From: Lactobacillus sp. ESL0700 | GTDB taxonomy: Bacteria > Bacillota > Bacilli > Lactobacillales > Lactobacillaceae | Assembly: GCF_029392095.1 (NCBI RefSeq) | Contig: NZ_CP113930.1 | Span: forward strand, 1,116,001 to 1,180,000 | Length of the DNA: 64,000 nucleotides | Reading direction: 5' to 3' | Shown here: one piece after another, positions 25,994-34,954 of the stretch | How the letters are laid out: every line of letters starts with the position of its first letter | How positions within the stretch are numbered: position 1 is the first letter of the stretch | Notes under the pieces: generated by a model | The model's input: only the letters and a program-made list of their open reading frames with translations | Databases searched by the model: none | What the model was told of the DNA's origin: nothing | Translations under genes and position numbers: made by a program

Positions 25994-27802
25994 CTATTTA
26001 GCCTTACTTAACGCATCTTTAACGGCATCTTTTAAGCCGCGACTGGTATTAGAAGCGCCTGAGACGGCATCAACATCAACAGAATCTTCTTGAACCATTT
26101 TAGCCGGTAGTTCTTTAATTGCTTTCAAGCCATAATCATCCGATTCAGCTTGCTTCAAGACTTCAATGTTCTCCAAATCTTTTCCATTAGAAGTGGTAAC
26201 TCGAACAACAATCTCATCACCCATACCTTGGTTGGATTTACCAATGTATTGGTTAGCTGCTGTTGGGAATTCTTCTTGTTGAATATCAGATTTAAGCAAG
26301 TCTTTAACGTTTACAGTCTGCTTATTAGAAGCAATAGTTTGCGTACTCTCAGGCTTAGGCTTTGCAGCATTTTCACCGGCAATTTTACCAAAAATTAGAC
26401 ATTCAGCTAAATTACCACCACCTTGATATTGATTAGCACATATTCCTCCTAGTTCACCAGCAGAATATAAATGCGGAATTGCTTGTCCTTTTGTATCTAA
26501 AATTTCTGCACGAGAGTTTCTTCTTGGACCACCTTGAGTATTAAGTACGGTTTGTTCTAACTGAACCGCATAAATTTTTGTTCCTGAAAATGCACGCATA
26601 CTTGATGGGTCACGATGAAATTCTGCATCGTTTTGCTTTTGAGCTGCATCATTATAAGTATCCAGTGTTGTTTGTAAAACAGTTGGCTCAACACCAATCT
26701 TATCAGCCAATTCTGAAACTGAATTGGCAGTAATTACATGCTTTGTATACGGTTCATAGCTACCGATAATTTCATCCTCATCCAATTCTTTTTTCTTAGT
26801 TTCGTCAAATATTAAATAAGGATGTTCTTGATTTAGTGGGACTTTCCATTGACCATGATTCTTGATGTGGCCATGACGATTAGCTTCATCTTCATTGAAA
26901 TATCTTGTCCCATCATCGCCAACAACAAATACGCTACCTTTAGATACTAATTCATTTTGTGCACCCAGCATCAAACGTCCACGCTCACCACGTTTAATGG
27001 CAAAAGCCATGCCGTGAAGTAAGCCCAATGACTCATAATTTGCCATGTGCCACATATCTGCACCAACAGCTTGCGTCATCGTAATTCCTGCGCCTGTATT
27101 ATAAAGCGTGCCTAATGGGGCTAAATTTTTGGCTCCTAAAAAGTCTTCCAGCATTTGCTGATTATCTTCAAAGCCACCTGTTGCCATTACAACTCCGTTT
27201 TTAGCTTGAATTTTAAGCAATTGATGCTTACGTTCGATAACTACACCAGCAATAGCTTCCGTATCAGGTTCTTGAATCAACTCTTTAGCCGGTGTGTTAT
27301 AAAGAACAGTAATTTTATCTTGACGCTTAACCACTTGTTGCTTTAAGTTTTGCCATAAAGCAGCGTCAAACCATTGCTCATGAACCGTTGTAAAATCGTA
27401 AGATTCTACACCTTCATATTCTGGATATTCTTCGTATGCACTTCGAGTTTGAGGTAAATATTCCCGAACACTGCATGGTTTTACATCTAAGTACTTATTA
27501 ACATATTCCGGCATTTTTACCATGCCTTTAACAAAGGTGTCAACCATTTCCTCATCAAGTGCCATTGGCGCTGTTAATTTTTGATAGTACTTTTTGGTCT
27601 TAGCAAAGTCATTACTTGTACCAATTAACTGTGCTGAATAACGGGTATTCCCGCCTTCATGACCTTCTGGTGCAGCATCAACTAGTAATACATTAGCGCC
27701 ATTATCTGCAGCAAAACGAGCAGCAGTTGCTCCAGCTCCACCAAATCCTAAGACAACAACATCATACGTTGCATCCCATGCAATATTTTTTGTGTATTTC
27801 AT
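25994..27802 (-). CDS. Fumarate-reductase-like flavoprotein with C-terminal covalent-FMN domain
   Basis: 602-residue cytoplasmic flavoprotein. FAD_binding_2 domain (about 12-480): VVVLGFGGAGATAARFAADN, GGNTRYSAQLIG flavin loop, GVVMATGGFEDNQ, and the AGELGGICANQYQGGGNLAE substrate/FAD region. C-terminal FMN_bind domain (about 510-602) with flavinylation motif D-A-V-S-G-A-S584. This is the reverse domain order from the paralogue at 12604. Likely reduces a fumarate, urocanate or acrylate-type substrate as an electron sink. Preceded by a cre-like site. No partner subunit beside it and no haem motif. Confidence 0.88.
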   Translation of the reverse strand: MKYTKNIAWDATYDVVVLGFGGAGATAARFAADNGANVLLVDAAPEGHEGGNTRYSAQLIGTSNDFAKTKKYYQKLTAPMALDEEMVDTFVKGMVKMPEYVNKYLDVKPCSVREYLPQTRSAYEEYPEYEGVESYDFTTVHEQWFDAALWQNLKQQVVKRQDKITVLYNTPAKELIQEPDTEAIAGVVIERKHQLLKIQAKNGVVMATGGFEDNQQMLEDFLGAKNLAPLGTLYNTGAGITMTQAVGADMWHMANYESLGLLHGMAFAIKRGERGRLMLGAQNELVSKGSVFVVGDDGTRYFNEDEANRHGHIKNHGQWKVPLNQEHPYLIFDETKKKELDEDEIIGSYEPYTKHVITANSVSELADKIGVEPTVLQTTLDTYNDAAQKQNDAEFHRDPSSMRAFSGTKIYAVQLEQTVLNTQGGPRRNSRAEILDTKGQAIPHLYSAGELGGICANQYQGGGNLAECLIFGKIAGENAAKPKPESTQTIASNKQTVNVKDLLKSDIQQEEFPTAANQYIGKSNQGMGDEIVVRVTTSNGKDLENIEVLKQAESDDYGLKAIKELPAKMVQEDSVDVDAVSGASNTSRGLKDAVKDALSKAK

Positions 27803-27819
27803 AATTTTAACCTCTTATC

Positions 27820-27833
27820 TGTAATCGCTTACG
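27820..27833. promoter_or_regulatory. cre-like site upstream of the C-terminal-FMN flavoprotein
   Basis: TGTAATCGCTTACG, near-palindromic, one mismatch from TGWAANCGNTNWCA on either strand, 18 bases before the start codon. Position suggests CcpA repression. Confidence 0.6.
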
Positions 27834-27993
27834 TTTATATGCTAATAATATCACAAGTGATTAATTTAGACTATCTGTCCAAAAAATATAGGCTTAGCTC
27901 TAAGTAGTCACGTTTCATATACTATTTGTTAACAAATACTAATTTTTCAACTAAAATACAAATAAATTAAAGTATTGATGAATAAAGATAAAA

Positions 27994-28038
27994 CAAAAGC
28001 TAGCCTCTATCCTTTCTGATAAAGATGCTAGCTTTTTA
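27994..28038 (-). terminator. Terminator of the glucitol-type PTS/nagB operon
   Basis: AAAAGCTAGC (27995-28004) pairs with GCTAGCTTTT (28027-28036), T-run on the minus strand. It follows nagB by about 20 bases. Confidence 0.8.
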
Positions 28039-28056
28039 TAATTAAAATTTTGACTT

Positions 28057-28770
28057 TTACTTCTTTAACAATTTTCTTGCTTTTTCATCTGCAATAACAA
28101 TAAAATCCGGATGACTTCTTAGAATAGATGCTGGAACATTTGCGTCAATTTCCGATTCGATTAACTTTTTAATAATTGGAGCTTTAGAATCACCATAAGC
28201 CAATAAAACTATTTTTTTACTTTTAGTTATTGATTTTATTCCCATGGTGATTGCTTTTTTAGGAGTTTTTTCCAAACTTTTAAAACCAAAGCCCTGTTCT
28301 ACTGCATTAACAGTCTGCTCAGTAAGTGTTACGACCCTAGTTAAACTATCAACTGAAGAACCAGGTTCATTAAAAGCAATATGACCATTTTGACCAATTC
28401 CCAAGAACATAATATCAATTGGATTTTCATCAGCAAACTGTTCATATTGCTGGCATTCTTTAGTTAAGTCTTCTGCGCGACCGTCAGGAATTACATTTCT
28501 TCTAAATTTTTTAAACTTAAATAGATTGTCATCCATAAAGTTAGCAAAACTCTTTTTATCAGATTTATTCATTCCCACAAATTCATCAAGATTAATGGTA
28601 AGAATATCCTCAAAATTAATATTACTTTCCGCTATTTCTTTATATAAGGTCAAGGGAGAATTTCCCGTTGGTAATCCAATTGTTTTTATACCTTGATCCA
28701 AACCATCTTTTAATAAGTCAAATGCTACCTTTCCACCTTCAGTTGCATTCTTTACTTTAATTAATTCCAT
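28057..28770 (-). CDS. nagB: Glucosamine-6-phosphate deaminase
   Basis: 237-residue cytoplasmic enzyme that converts glucosamine-6-phosphate to fructose-6-phosphate and ammonia. Motifs: GLPTGNSPL (phosphate binding), TINLDEFVG (catalytic Asp), LGIGQNGHIAFNEPG with the ring-opening histidine. Length fits the short Firmicutes NagB form without the allosteric extension. It is the last gene of a glucitol-family PTS operon, one base from the EIIA gene. This suggests the PTS imports an amino sugar or related compound that yields glucosamine-6-phosphate. A second nagB elsewhere in the genome is likely. Confidence 0.93.
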   Translation of the reverse strand: MELIKVKNATEGGKVAFDLLKDGLDQGIKTIGLPTGNSPLTLYKEIAESNINFEDILTINLDEFVGMNKSDKKSFANFMDDNLFKFKKFRRNVIPDGRAEDLTKECQQYEQFADENPIDIMFLGIGQNGHIAFNEPGSSVDSLTRVVTLTEQTVNAVEQGFGFKSLEKTPKKAITMGIKSITKSKKIVLLAYGDSKAPIIKKLIESEIDANVPASILRSHPDFIVIADEKARKLLKK

Positions 28771-28771
28771 T

Positions 28772-29137
28772 TTAATTCTCCTTAATACTAAGAACTGTTC
28801 CTATTTGAATTTTGGGTAATGGCTTCTTTTCAACATAAAGCGTGCCTGGTAAATCTGCTTTATCTGCGCCATTAAATTTAATTGTAATATGACCTAATGC
28901 ATCCAAGTTTTTTTCAACGACATTTCCGACAGCCGTAATTCTATATTTATCTTGCCCGATGCATAAATATTCACCTACACCTATTTTGTCAACCAGCTGT
29001 GTAACTTTTATTTTGAAACAGTATTCAGCCAAAGCAGCAGGTGCTTCTTCACCGAATAAAATGATCATATTTTCGTTTTCAAAATCAGCTGCTTTATCAC
29101 CAATATTAGTTATTTTAGTTTTGTAAATTAAATCCAT
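28772..29137 (-). CDS. PTS glucitol/sorbitol-family EIIA component
   Basis: 121-residue cytoplasmic PTS protein of the GutB/SrlB family, seen from ILFGEEAPAALAEYCF, YRITAVGNVVEKNLDALGHI and KADLPGTLYVE. It should pass phosphate from HPr to EIIB. In E. coli the phosphorylated residue is, as I recall, His43; here position 43 is Ile (CFKIK), and the only histidine is His83 in LGHITIKF. So either His83 does the job, or another EIIA serves. Lies between EIIBC and nagB. Confidence 0.88.
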   Translation of the reverse strand: MDLIYKTKITNIGDKAADFENENMIILFGEEAPAALAEYCFKIKVTQLVDKIGVGEYLCIGQDKYRITAVGNVVEKNLDALGHITIKFNGADKADLPGTLYVEKKPLPKIQIGTVLSIKEN

Positions 29138-29155
29138 ATATTTTTCACTCTATCT

Positions 29156-30148
29156 TTAATGACTGTACAAACCAAAACTAGCTAACCAAGCAATCACTAC
29201 TCTAGGAACACTGTTTAAAAAACGTGAATATAAAACAGAAGGCACACCTACCTCAACTGTTTCTGGTTTAGCCTCACCTAACCCAAGGCCAACCGGAATG
29301 AAATCACAGCCACATTGAACATTAATTGCAAATAAAGCTGGCAATGCTAATTGTGGAGGAATGTTACCCTTTCCAATTTCTGCACCAATTAAGGCTCCAA
29401 TTACTTGAGCCATTACCGCACCAGGCCCTAAAAGCGGTGAAAGAAATGGTAATGAACAAATCAAGCCAATAATGATCAATCCCCAGATATTTCCAGCAAG
29501 TGGTACCAAAGCATTAGCAATTATCTTTCCAATACCTGTTCCTTCAATAATTCCAATTAATAATGAAACAAAAGCCATAAACGGAATAATAGTATTCAAC
29601 ACCGTCTTAACTGCATCTTTAGCGGCTTGATTAAAGGCGGCTACAATCTTACCGGCACCCATACCAATTTTAACAATGATACTTTTTTGATTAGAATTTT
29701 GCTCACTAATTTTTTTATTAACATCATACGTAGGTTTGGCTTTTTCAGTTTGCGTAGCTTCTACCTTTTTTGCTTGTTTAACTGCACTGATTTGTTCAGG
29801 CCCGACTGCTGAAACATAAATATCCTCATGCATGTATTCTGCAAGTGGGCCGCTTTTACCAGTAGCAACAATATTGATTGTTGGAATCTGTTTTTTAGGA
29901 TAGATACCACAACGTAAGGTTCCACCACAATCAATAACTACCGCAGCTATTTGGTCATCAGGAATCGAATTATTAAAACCATTGACAGCTTCCATACCAG
30001 TTATTTTTACAATCTTATCAACTACTGCTGGTTTAGCTCCACCAGCAGTAATATATACTAACTTGTGCTTATCCTTTGTTGGAGTAATTGTTAGTGGCCC
30101 ACCATAGCCGCCGTTACCTTTTTCTATTTTGACTGTTTGATATGACAT
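29156..30148 (-). CDS. PTS glucitol/sorbitol-family EIIBC component
   Basis: 330-residue membrane component. The N-terminal EIIB part carries [14 protein letters not shown], with the phosphocysteine candidate in CGGTLRC. The C-terminal part (about 180-330) has the helices of the second half of the EIIC domain ([56 protein letters not shown]). ATG at 30148 is chosen because AAAGGAG is 8 bases upstream; the frame is open further 5'. Follows the EIIC gene by 13 bases. Confidence 0.92.
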   Translation of the reverse strand: MSYQTVKIEKGNGGYGGPLTITPTKDKHKLVYITAGGAKPAVVDKIVKITGMEAVNGFNNSIPDDQIAAVVIDCGGTLRCGIYPKKQIPTINIVATGKSGPLAEYMHEDIYVSAVGPEQISAVKQAKKVEATQTEKAKPTYDVNKKISEQNSNQKSIIVKIGMGAGKIVAAFNQAAKDAVKTVLNTIIPFMAFVSLLIGIIEGTGIGKIIANALVPLAGNIWGLIIIGLICSLPFLSPLLGPGAVMAQVIGALIGAEIGKGNIPPQLALPALFAINVQCGCDFIPVGLGLGEAKPETVEVGVPSVLYSRFLNSVPRVVIAWLASFGLYSH

Positions 30149-30161
30149 TTTGTTTTCTCCT

Positions 30162-30716
30162 TTACTCGGCAATATCCTCTACTTTTTTACTTAATTTAAT
30201 TCCTTGCTGTTTGCATACCATCGCAGTCGTTAAGTCTGTTATGCAGCCATCTAAAAGATTTAACACAAAACCTACTAACATATATCTGATTGCTAACTCT
30301 GTTGAATTTAATCCAAGAGCTTCAACACCTTTGGCCATTCCTAGCCAAACAAACAGTTCTCCTGGATTCATATGTGGAAAGATCCCACTATTTGTCTGTA
30401 ATACTTGCGATTGAACACCATAGTAACTTGGTTTATAAAATTCCGGCAAAAAACGATTCATTGTAAATGCCATCGGATTACTTAGAGCAAAAGCTGAAAT
30501 AAAAGGCAAAATTAAATACCTGGTAAATATATTTCTAGAAGAAACTTTTGCTAATTTTTCTACTCGCTCTTTACCCATAAAGGTTACTAGAGTATTCATG
30601 GCAATCATTAGCATTAATACTAATGGCACTGTCCCACTTATCCAGCCCATCAAATTCTTTCCGCCTAAGCGGAATATTCCAATAAAACCTTCTGCTAATT
30701 TTGTTAAAACTGTCAT
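30162..30716 (-). CDS. PTS glucitol/sorbitol-family EIIC component
   Basis: 184-residue membrane component of the GutA/SrlA type. Recognised by [20 protein letters not shown], the [21 protein letters not shown] loop, [18 protein letters not shown] and [13 protein letters not shown] at 30716 follows GGAGGG by 7 bases. It overlaps the gutM stop by 4 bases. EIIC, EIIBC and EIIA as three genes is the usual glucitol layout. The substrate need not be sorbitol, because no sorbitol-6-phosphate dehydrogenase is present. Confidence 0.92.
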   Translation of the reverse strand: MTVLTKLAEGFIGIFRLGGKNLMGWISGTVPLVLMLMIAMNTLVTFMGKERVEKLAKVSSRNIFTRYLILPFISAFALSNPMAFTMNRFLPEFYKPSYYGVQSQVLQTNSGIFPHMNPGELFVWLGMAKGVEALGLNSTELAIRYMLVGFVLNLLDGCITDLTTAMVCKQQGIKLSKKVEDIAE

Positions 30717-31192
30717 TTTTGTTCCCTCCATGTTATAGCTTTGAGTTTGTTTTTAAGTAAATCAATCTTGATCGTTAATGGATTCACTGGCACTTGGTCT
30801 AGATCCTCGACTTCACCATTTTTAACCTTTAAATAATTATCTTTTGCATTAAGAACAGATTTTCTTATTAACCAATTTTCTGTCTTTAATAACCTATCTA
30901 AATCGGCACCCATTAAATTTATGTTGTTATACTTATAGCTTTCTTTAAATCTAGAAAAGATCGTCACCCCTTTCATTATCCAGCTATCTAAAATAGTTCC
31001 TTGTTGATCAATAGAAAAAATCACAATTGAACCAGCAAAGAATTTGCCAGACTTTTTACCAATTACTACTTCTCCTTTTAGCCTTAATTTTGAATAAATT
31101 CGACCGAAATTTTTTATTTGCTGAAAACCTAAAAGCACTTGAGCAATATAGGCTGTTAAACCAACTGTTATAAAAATTTGAATTGAATCCAT
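30713..31192 (-). CDS. gutM: GutM-type glucitol operon activator-like protein
   Basis: 159 residues. One N-terminal hydrophobic helix (about 5-22) is followed by LLGFQQIKNFGRIYSKLRLK, GKKSGKFFAGSIVIFSID, and VTIFSRFKESYKY, the pattern of GutM/SrlM proteins. These occur in nearly every glucitol-family PTS operon and are annotated as activators, though the membrane helix makes a DNA-binding role doubtful. It lies between the PRD regulator and the EIIC gene and overlaps the latter by 4 bases. Confidence 0.88.
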   Translation of the reverse strand: MDSIQIFITVGLTAYIAQVLLGFQQIKNFGRIYSKLRLKGEVVIGKKSGKFFAGSIVIFSIDQQGTILDSWIMKGVTIFSRFKESYKYNNINLMGADLDRLLKTENWLIRKSVLNAKDNYLKVKNGEVEDLDQVPVNPLTIKIDLLKNKLKAITWREQK

Positions 31193-31220
31193 ACACCAAC
31201 CTTCTTTCTATTTTGTAAAA

Positions 31221-33062
31221 TCATAATGAAAATAAATATTTCAAAAAATCGATTAATGTCTGTTTATTATTTATTAATTGAATCCTCGTTAAAGCATTCA
31301 ACGAAACTGACATCTTGAAAATTTTTTCGTAAAGTGTAATTAGGCTATCTTCCTTGTTTTTACTCAATTTTTCAGGCACACCTAATAAAAAAGTACAACC
31401 AGATTGCTGATCAATATTTTTAGCTTTAGAAAAACACAATACAATTCTTGAACTCTTTTTATTGATATGATGTGGAAATGCCACTCCTGGTACCATAAAA
31501 GACGGTGTCACTTGTTCCTTTTCAATGATTTTTTTAGCAAATTCAGAATCAACCAAATTGTGTTGTTCCAAATTCTTCAACATGATTTTCAGATTACCTA
31601 AATAATCGATTTGATCATCATATTCATAATAATCCAATAGAAAATCATCAATTATTAACTTCTTGCTACGTTGAATTTGACTCAAAATATTATTAAAATT
31701 ACGTACATCTAACAAGTTGTTTATAAATACATACGGAATATCTGAAGGTACGTTTTGCAACGGAACAGTAGTAAAAATTGCACAAAATTTACTTTTATCA
31801 TCTTGTGTATACTGCGAAACAGTTAATTGCAATACTTCTATTTCATCACCAAGCATTTTTTGAATTTGTTTTTTTACTAACAGAGAAATTCCTCTACCGG
31901 TATTAGTTACTACAGCTATACTGTCTTTTTTTGTCGTTTCACTATTATTTTCTAGCATTAATTCAAAATAAATAGCCAAGTAACTATCTTCGGTTTTATC
32001 AATTTTTCTATTTAAAATTTCCTCAAGTTCAGTCAAACTTACTTTGGCCATTTCATAAGCAAAAGGATATTTAGTTTTAATTTCACCATTAAAAATATCC
32101 GTTCGGTCAAGATAAAAAACTGTTCGATTAATTAGTCCCCAAAGATGAATTTTTATCTTCTGATATAAACTAGTTTCATTGATTTCGATCATAAAATTAC
32201 TCTCACATTTAGCAAGCATGCGAGAAAAGCACTGCCTTAAAAAAGTATCATCAGCATTGTTAAGCACAATTCCTTGATTATTACTAATATTAAAAGGAAA
32301 ACTTAAAAAATCTTGTTCGAATTTGCTTAATTTAATATCATATTCTTGCTCTAAACTATTAATAAAATCTACAAACCAAGAACGATTTTCAAAAATATTG
32401 CGATAATGAGAGATTTGCTTAGTTAAATCTTGTTTCGCTTTTATTCTCAAAAAAGTAATCTGAACAACTTTTTTAAGCAAATTAACATCTTGATATTCCA
32501 GATTAACTGAATTACTCAATTCCTGAATGCTCTGCAAAATATCATTGCTTAGAGGTTTGAACTTGAAATAGTCATATACCTCATATAAGTAAACACATCT
32601 TAAATTAAATTCAGAACCGTAAATTTTTATTCCACGATTAGGAATTCCGCGAATTTTTACATCATATTTATTTAAAGATCGCTTGATCAATTTAATATCT
32701 TTATTCATCAAAGCTATGCTAATGTCCATCTCATTTGCAATATCAGAAATAAATAAGAAGTCATCTTCTTCAATCAATCTTTTCAATAAATAAGCTTTTC
32801 TTTTTTTAAATGAATTAAAGTCGCTATTGGTCTTTAAGTCCTCAAAAGCTAATTTATTAAACACTTCGAAATCATATATTTTCAGCTTTACTTCATTATT
32901 ATTTTCAACAATTTTAGCCGAACCCTTAAATAAACTGTTTAATTCACTTATTTCATCTCTTAGCGTCTTTAAACTTGTTTTTGCTATTTTTCTTAATTTT
33001 TGTAAATCAATTTGCTTGTTAATCATTAACTGTTGAATAATTAATTCATATCGATTAATCAC
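31221..33062 (-). CDS. PRD-domain PTS transcriptional activator (GutR/MtlR type)
   Basis: 613-residue regulator, first gene of the operon. Two N-terminal HTH regions (about 1-130) are followed by two PRD domains (about 170-370, with HYRNIFENRSW and FAYEMAKVSL), an EIIB-like segment (about 385-470, VVTNTGRGISLLVKKQIQ) and a C-terminal EIIA-like domain (about 475-613, GVAFPHHINKKS with a phosphorylatable His). Activity is expected to be tuned by PTS phosphorylation of PRD and EIIA-like histidines. It should activate the glucitol-type genes downstream. Upstream lie a cre-like site and three phased TTACA repeats. Confidence 0.88.
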   Translation of the reverse strand: MINRYELIIQQLMINKQIDLQKLRKIAKTSLKTLRDEISELNSLFKGSAKIVENNNEVKLKIYDFEVFNKLAFEDLKTNSDFNSFKKRKAYLLKRLIEEDDFLFISDIANEMDISIALMNKDIKLIKRSLNKYDVKIRGIPNRGIKIYGSEFNLRCVYLYEVYDYFKFKPLSNDILQSIQELSNSVNLEYQDVNLLKKVVQITFLRIKAKQDLTKQISHYRNIFENRSWFVDFINSLEQEYDIKLSKFEQDFLSFPFNISNNQGIVLNNADDTFLRQCFSRMLAKCESNFMIEINETSLYQKIKIHLWGLINRTVFYLDRTDIFNGEIKTKYPFAYEMAKVSLTELEEILNRKIDKTEDSYLAIYFELMLENNSETTKKDSIAVVTNTGRGISLLVKKQIQKMLGDEIEVLQLTVSQYTQDDKSKFCAIFTTVPLQNVPSDIPYVFINNLLDVRNFNNILSQIQRSKKLIIDDFLLDYYEYDDQIDYLGNLKIMLKNLEQHNLVDSEFAKKIIEKEQVTPSFMVPGVAFPHHINKKSSRIVLCFSKAKNIDQQSGCTFLLGVPEKLSKNKEDSLITLYEKIFKMSVSLNALTRIQLINNKQTLIDFLKYLFSL

Positions 33063-33102
33063 ATTTCCTCACCCCCTTCTTGTATTTTATTCATTAAAAA
33101 CA

Positions 33103-33117
33103 GTATAGCGTTTTCAA
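33103..33117 (-). promoter_or_regulatory. cre-like site before the PRD regulator gene
   Basis: TTGAAAACGCTATAC on the minus strand, close to the cre consensus but with one or two mismatches in the 3' half. About 41 bases before the start codon. Confidence 0.35.
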
Positions 33118-33141
33118 TTTTTAAATTAATATACACTTTTA

Positions 33142-33170
33142 TTTACATTGCTTACATTTGTTTACAGTAG
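33142..33170. repeat. Three helically phased TTACA repeats
   Basis: TTTACATTG, CTTACATTTG and TTTACAGTAG follow each other at 9-10 base steps upstream of the PRD regulator gene. One-turn spacing suggests a protein bound on one face of the helix, possibly the PRD activator itself. Confidence 0.4.
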
Positions 33171-33186
33171 TTACTCAAACCAAACA

Positions 33187-33229
33187 AAAAAGCATATTTT
33201 CAATAAATTATTGAAAATATGCTTTTTAA
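33187..33229 (-). terminator. Terminator of the mannose-family PTS operon
   Basis: AAAAGCATATTTTCAATAA pairs perfectly with the TTATTGAAAATATGCTTTT arm around a 3-base loop, about 18 bases after the EIID stop. Confidence 0.85.
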
Positions 33230-33247
33230 ATGTATAAATAAATATTT

Positions 33248-34081
33248 TTAAAATAATCCTACTAAACAGCCCAAAGTAACGATTACTACCATAATAATGA
33301 TAACTTTGGTTGCCGTCATTTGTTTGCTTGAAACAAGCCACCAACCAAGAATAACCATAGCTAGAGGCAATAATCCTGGGAAAATTCCATCCAAAACGCC
33401 TTGCAATGGAGCTGATTTACCACCTTGAGGTATTTTAGCAATTGTCTTCAGAACAATGGTATTAGCCGCTAGAGCTCCAACAACCATCACACCCAAAATA
33501 TTGAATGCATCAGTGATTCGTTTAGAATTTTCACCCACGATGGTATCAATTGCACCAACACCTAAACGATAACCACTATGAAACGCAATGTATGAAATTG
33601 TTGGTCCAATAATGCCATAAGCAATGATATAGAACAATGGCCCAATTGGACTACCACCTTTAGCTAAACTCATACCAATAGATAAGAGAATAGGAACAAT
33701 AATACCTTGAATAATTGAATCCCCAATACCAGCTAACGGTCCCATCAAAGTTGCTTTAATTGTTACAGGCATTTCTTCAGAAACGTCATTGCCAAGAGCA
33801 ATTTGTTCCTCAAGTGAGGCAACAATTCCGTTAATTATTTGTCCAGTTTGTGGTTCAGTATTATAAAACATTGAGTGCCGTTCCAAAAGGCGGCGCTTCT
33901 TTTCAGGGTCATTTTTATAATATTTACGAGCAAATGGTAAATATGAATATGCCCATGCATGACCCTGCAGCTTTTCGTAACTCATCGAGCTCAAATGCGT
34001 AAAGCCCCAACGATACCAAATTTGATTCAATTCATGCTTTGACAGTAATTTTTGTGGTTCAGTACTGTTTGAATTTGCCAT
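33248..34081 (-). CDS. PTS mannose-family EIID component
   Basis: 277-residue membrane component of a mannose/fructose/sorbose-type PTS. Typical parts: QIWYRWGFTHLSSMSYEKLQ, FYNTEPQTGQIINGIVASLE, TIKATLMGPLAGIGDSIIQG and the C-terminal hydrophobic anchor. With EIIC it forms the sugar channel. Last gene of the IIA-IIB-IIC-IID operon, followed by a strong terminator. The sugar cannot be read; the co-regulated deoC hints at a deoxy or rare sugar. Confidence 0.93.
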   Translation of the reverse strand: MANSNSTEPQKLLSKHELNQIWYRWGFTHLSSMSYEKLQGHAWAYSYLPFARKYYKNDPEKKRRLLERHSMFYNTEPQTGQIINGIVASLEEQIALGNDVSEEMPVTIKATLMGPLAGIGDSIIQGIIVPILLSIGMSLAKGGSPIGPLFYIIAYGIIGPTISYIAFHSGYRLGVGAIDTIVGENSKRITDAFNILGVMVVGALAANTIVLKTIAKIPQGGKSAPLQGVLDGIFPGLLPLAMVILGWWLVSSKQMTATKVIIIMVVIVTLGCLVGLF

Positions 34082-34092
34082 AATAAACCTCC

Positions 34093-34938
34093 TTAGAATA
34101 GATCCTCGTCTTCATACTCATCATCTGTATTAACCGTTTGATCATTATCACCCACAGTTGAGCCTGCGGCAGAGACAGTATTTTTACCTGATGCAAGATA
34201 GTACAGATATGCCACTAACGCTGCAATAAAGACAATCGCAATCATACTTAATTTTGCAAAAGCTAGTAGAACGAACCCAGCAAGGAAAAAGATGAAATGT
34301 GGTTTACTTTTAATAACTATGCTCATCAGCATAGCAATACCAAGAGCTGGTAAAACGCCACCTAGAACTTGAATAATATGAGTTACGATTTCAGGAATAC
34401 TACTAATCAGCCAGTTAACTAGTCCTTTACCAAAGTAAATTGCTAAAAATACTGGTACAGCACGTAAAAGAAAAGTAGTAATTTGTGGATATACCAAATG
34501 GTTTAAGACAATACCGCGATCGTTGTTTTCATGGGCTGCTTTTTCTGCTCTAGTGTTCCAGAAAGAATAGAGAGCCATACGTCCGTTGTAAAAGATTAGG
34601 CCAAAAGTTTGTCCAATTAAAATTGCTAAAGTTACCGCAATTGCTGGATTTTTGGTAGTCGCCATTGCTAACCCGATACCACCATATGCCGCATAAGTAA
34701 TCTCGCTATTAGTAGCACCACCGGTTGAAAGGTTAGCTATAAACACAGCCTGAACAGCTAAACCACATAAAATACCGTTTTTAATATCACCAAAAGCAAG
34801 ACCTACCAATAGTCCAGCAACTAAAGGTCTACCTACAATGTAGAAGCCACCTGACATACCAAATAGCCAAGGTGTTTCAATTGCCCCTAAATAGCAAAAA
34901 ATTCCTGTTAAAAGAGCTGGAAAAAACAAACTATTCAT
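34093..34938 (-). CDS. PTS mannose-family EIIC component
   Basis: 281-residue membrane component with about eight helices. Motifs: GRPLVAGLLVGLAFGDIKNG, CGLAVQAVFIANLSTGGATN and YAAYGGIGLAMA, the conserved EIIC-man core. The C-terminus is an acidic tail (NTDDEYEDEDLF). Eleven bases before EIID and sixteen after EIIB, so one transcript. An unusual point is the DDLF/DEDLF ending shared with the EIIA protein of the same operon. Confidence 0.93.
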   Translation of the reverse strand: MNSLFFPALLTGIFCYLGAIETPWLFGMSGGFYIVGRPLVAGLLVGLAFGDIKNGILCGLAVQAVFIANLSTGGATNSEITYAAYGGIGLAMATTKNPAIAVTLAILIGQTFGLIFYNGRMALYSFWNTRAEKAAHENNDRGIVLNHLVYPQITTFLLRAVPVFLAIYFGKGLVNWLISSIPEIVTHIIQVLGGVLPALGIAMLMSIVIKSKPHFIFFLAGFVLLAFAKLSMIAIVFIAALVAYLYYLASGKNTVSAAGSTVGDNDQTVNTDDEYEDEDLF

Positions 34939-34954
34939 TTTCTGTTCCCCCTAT

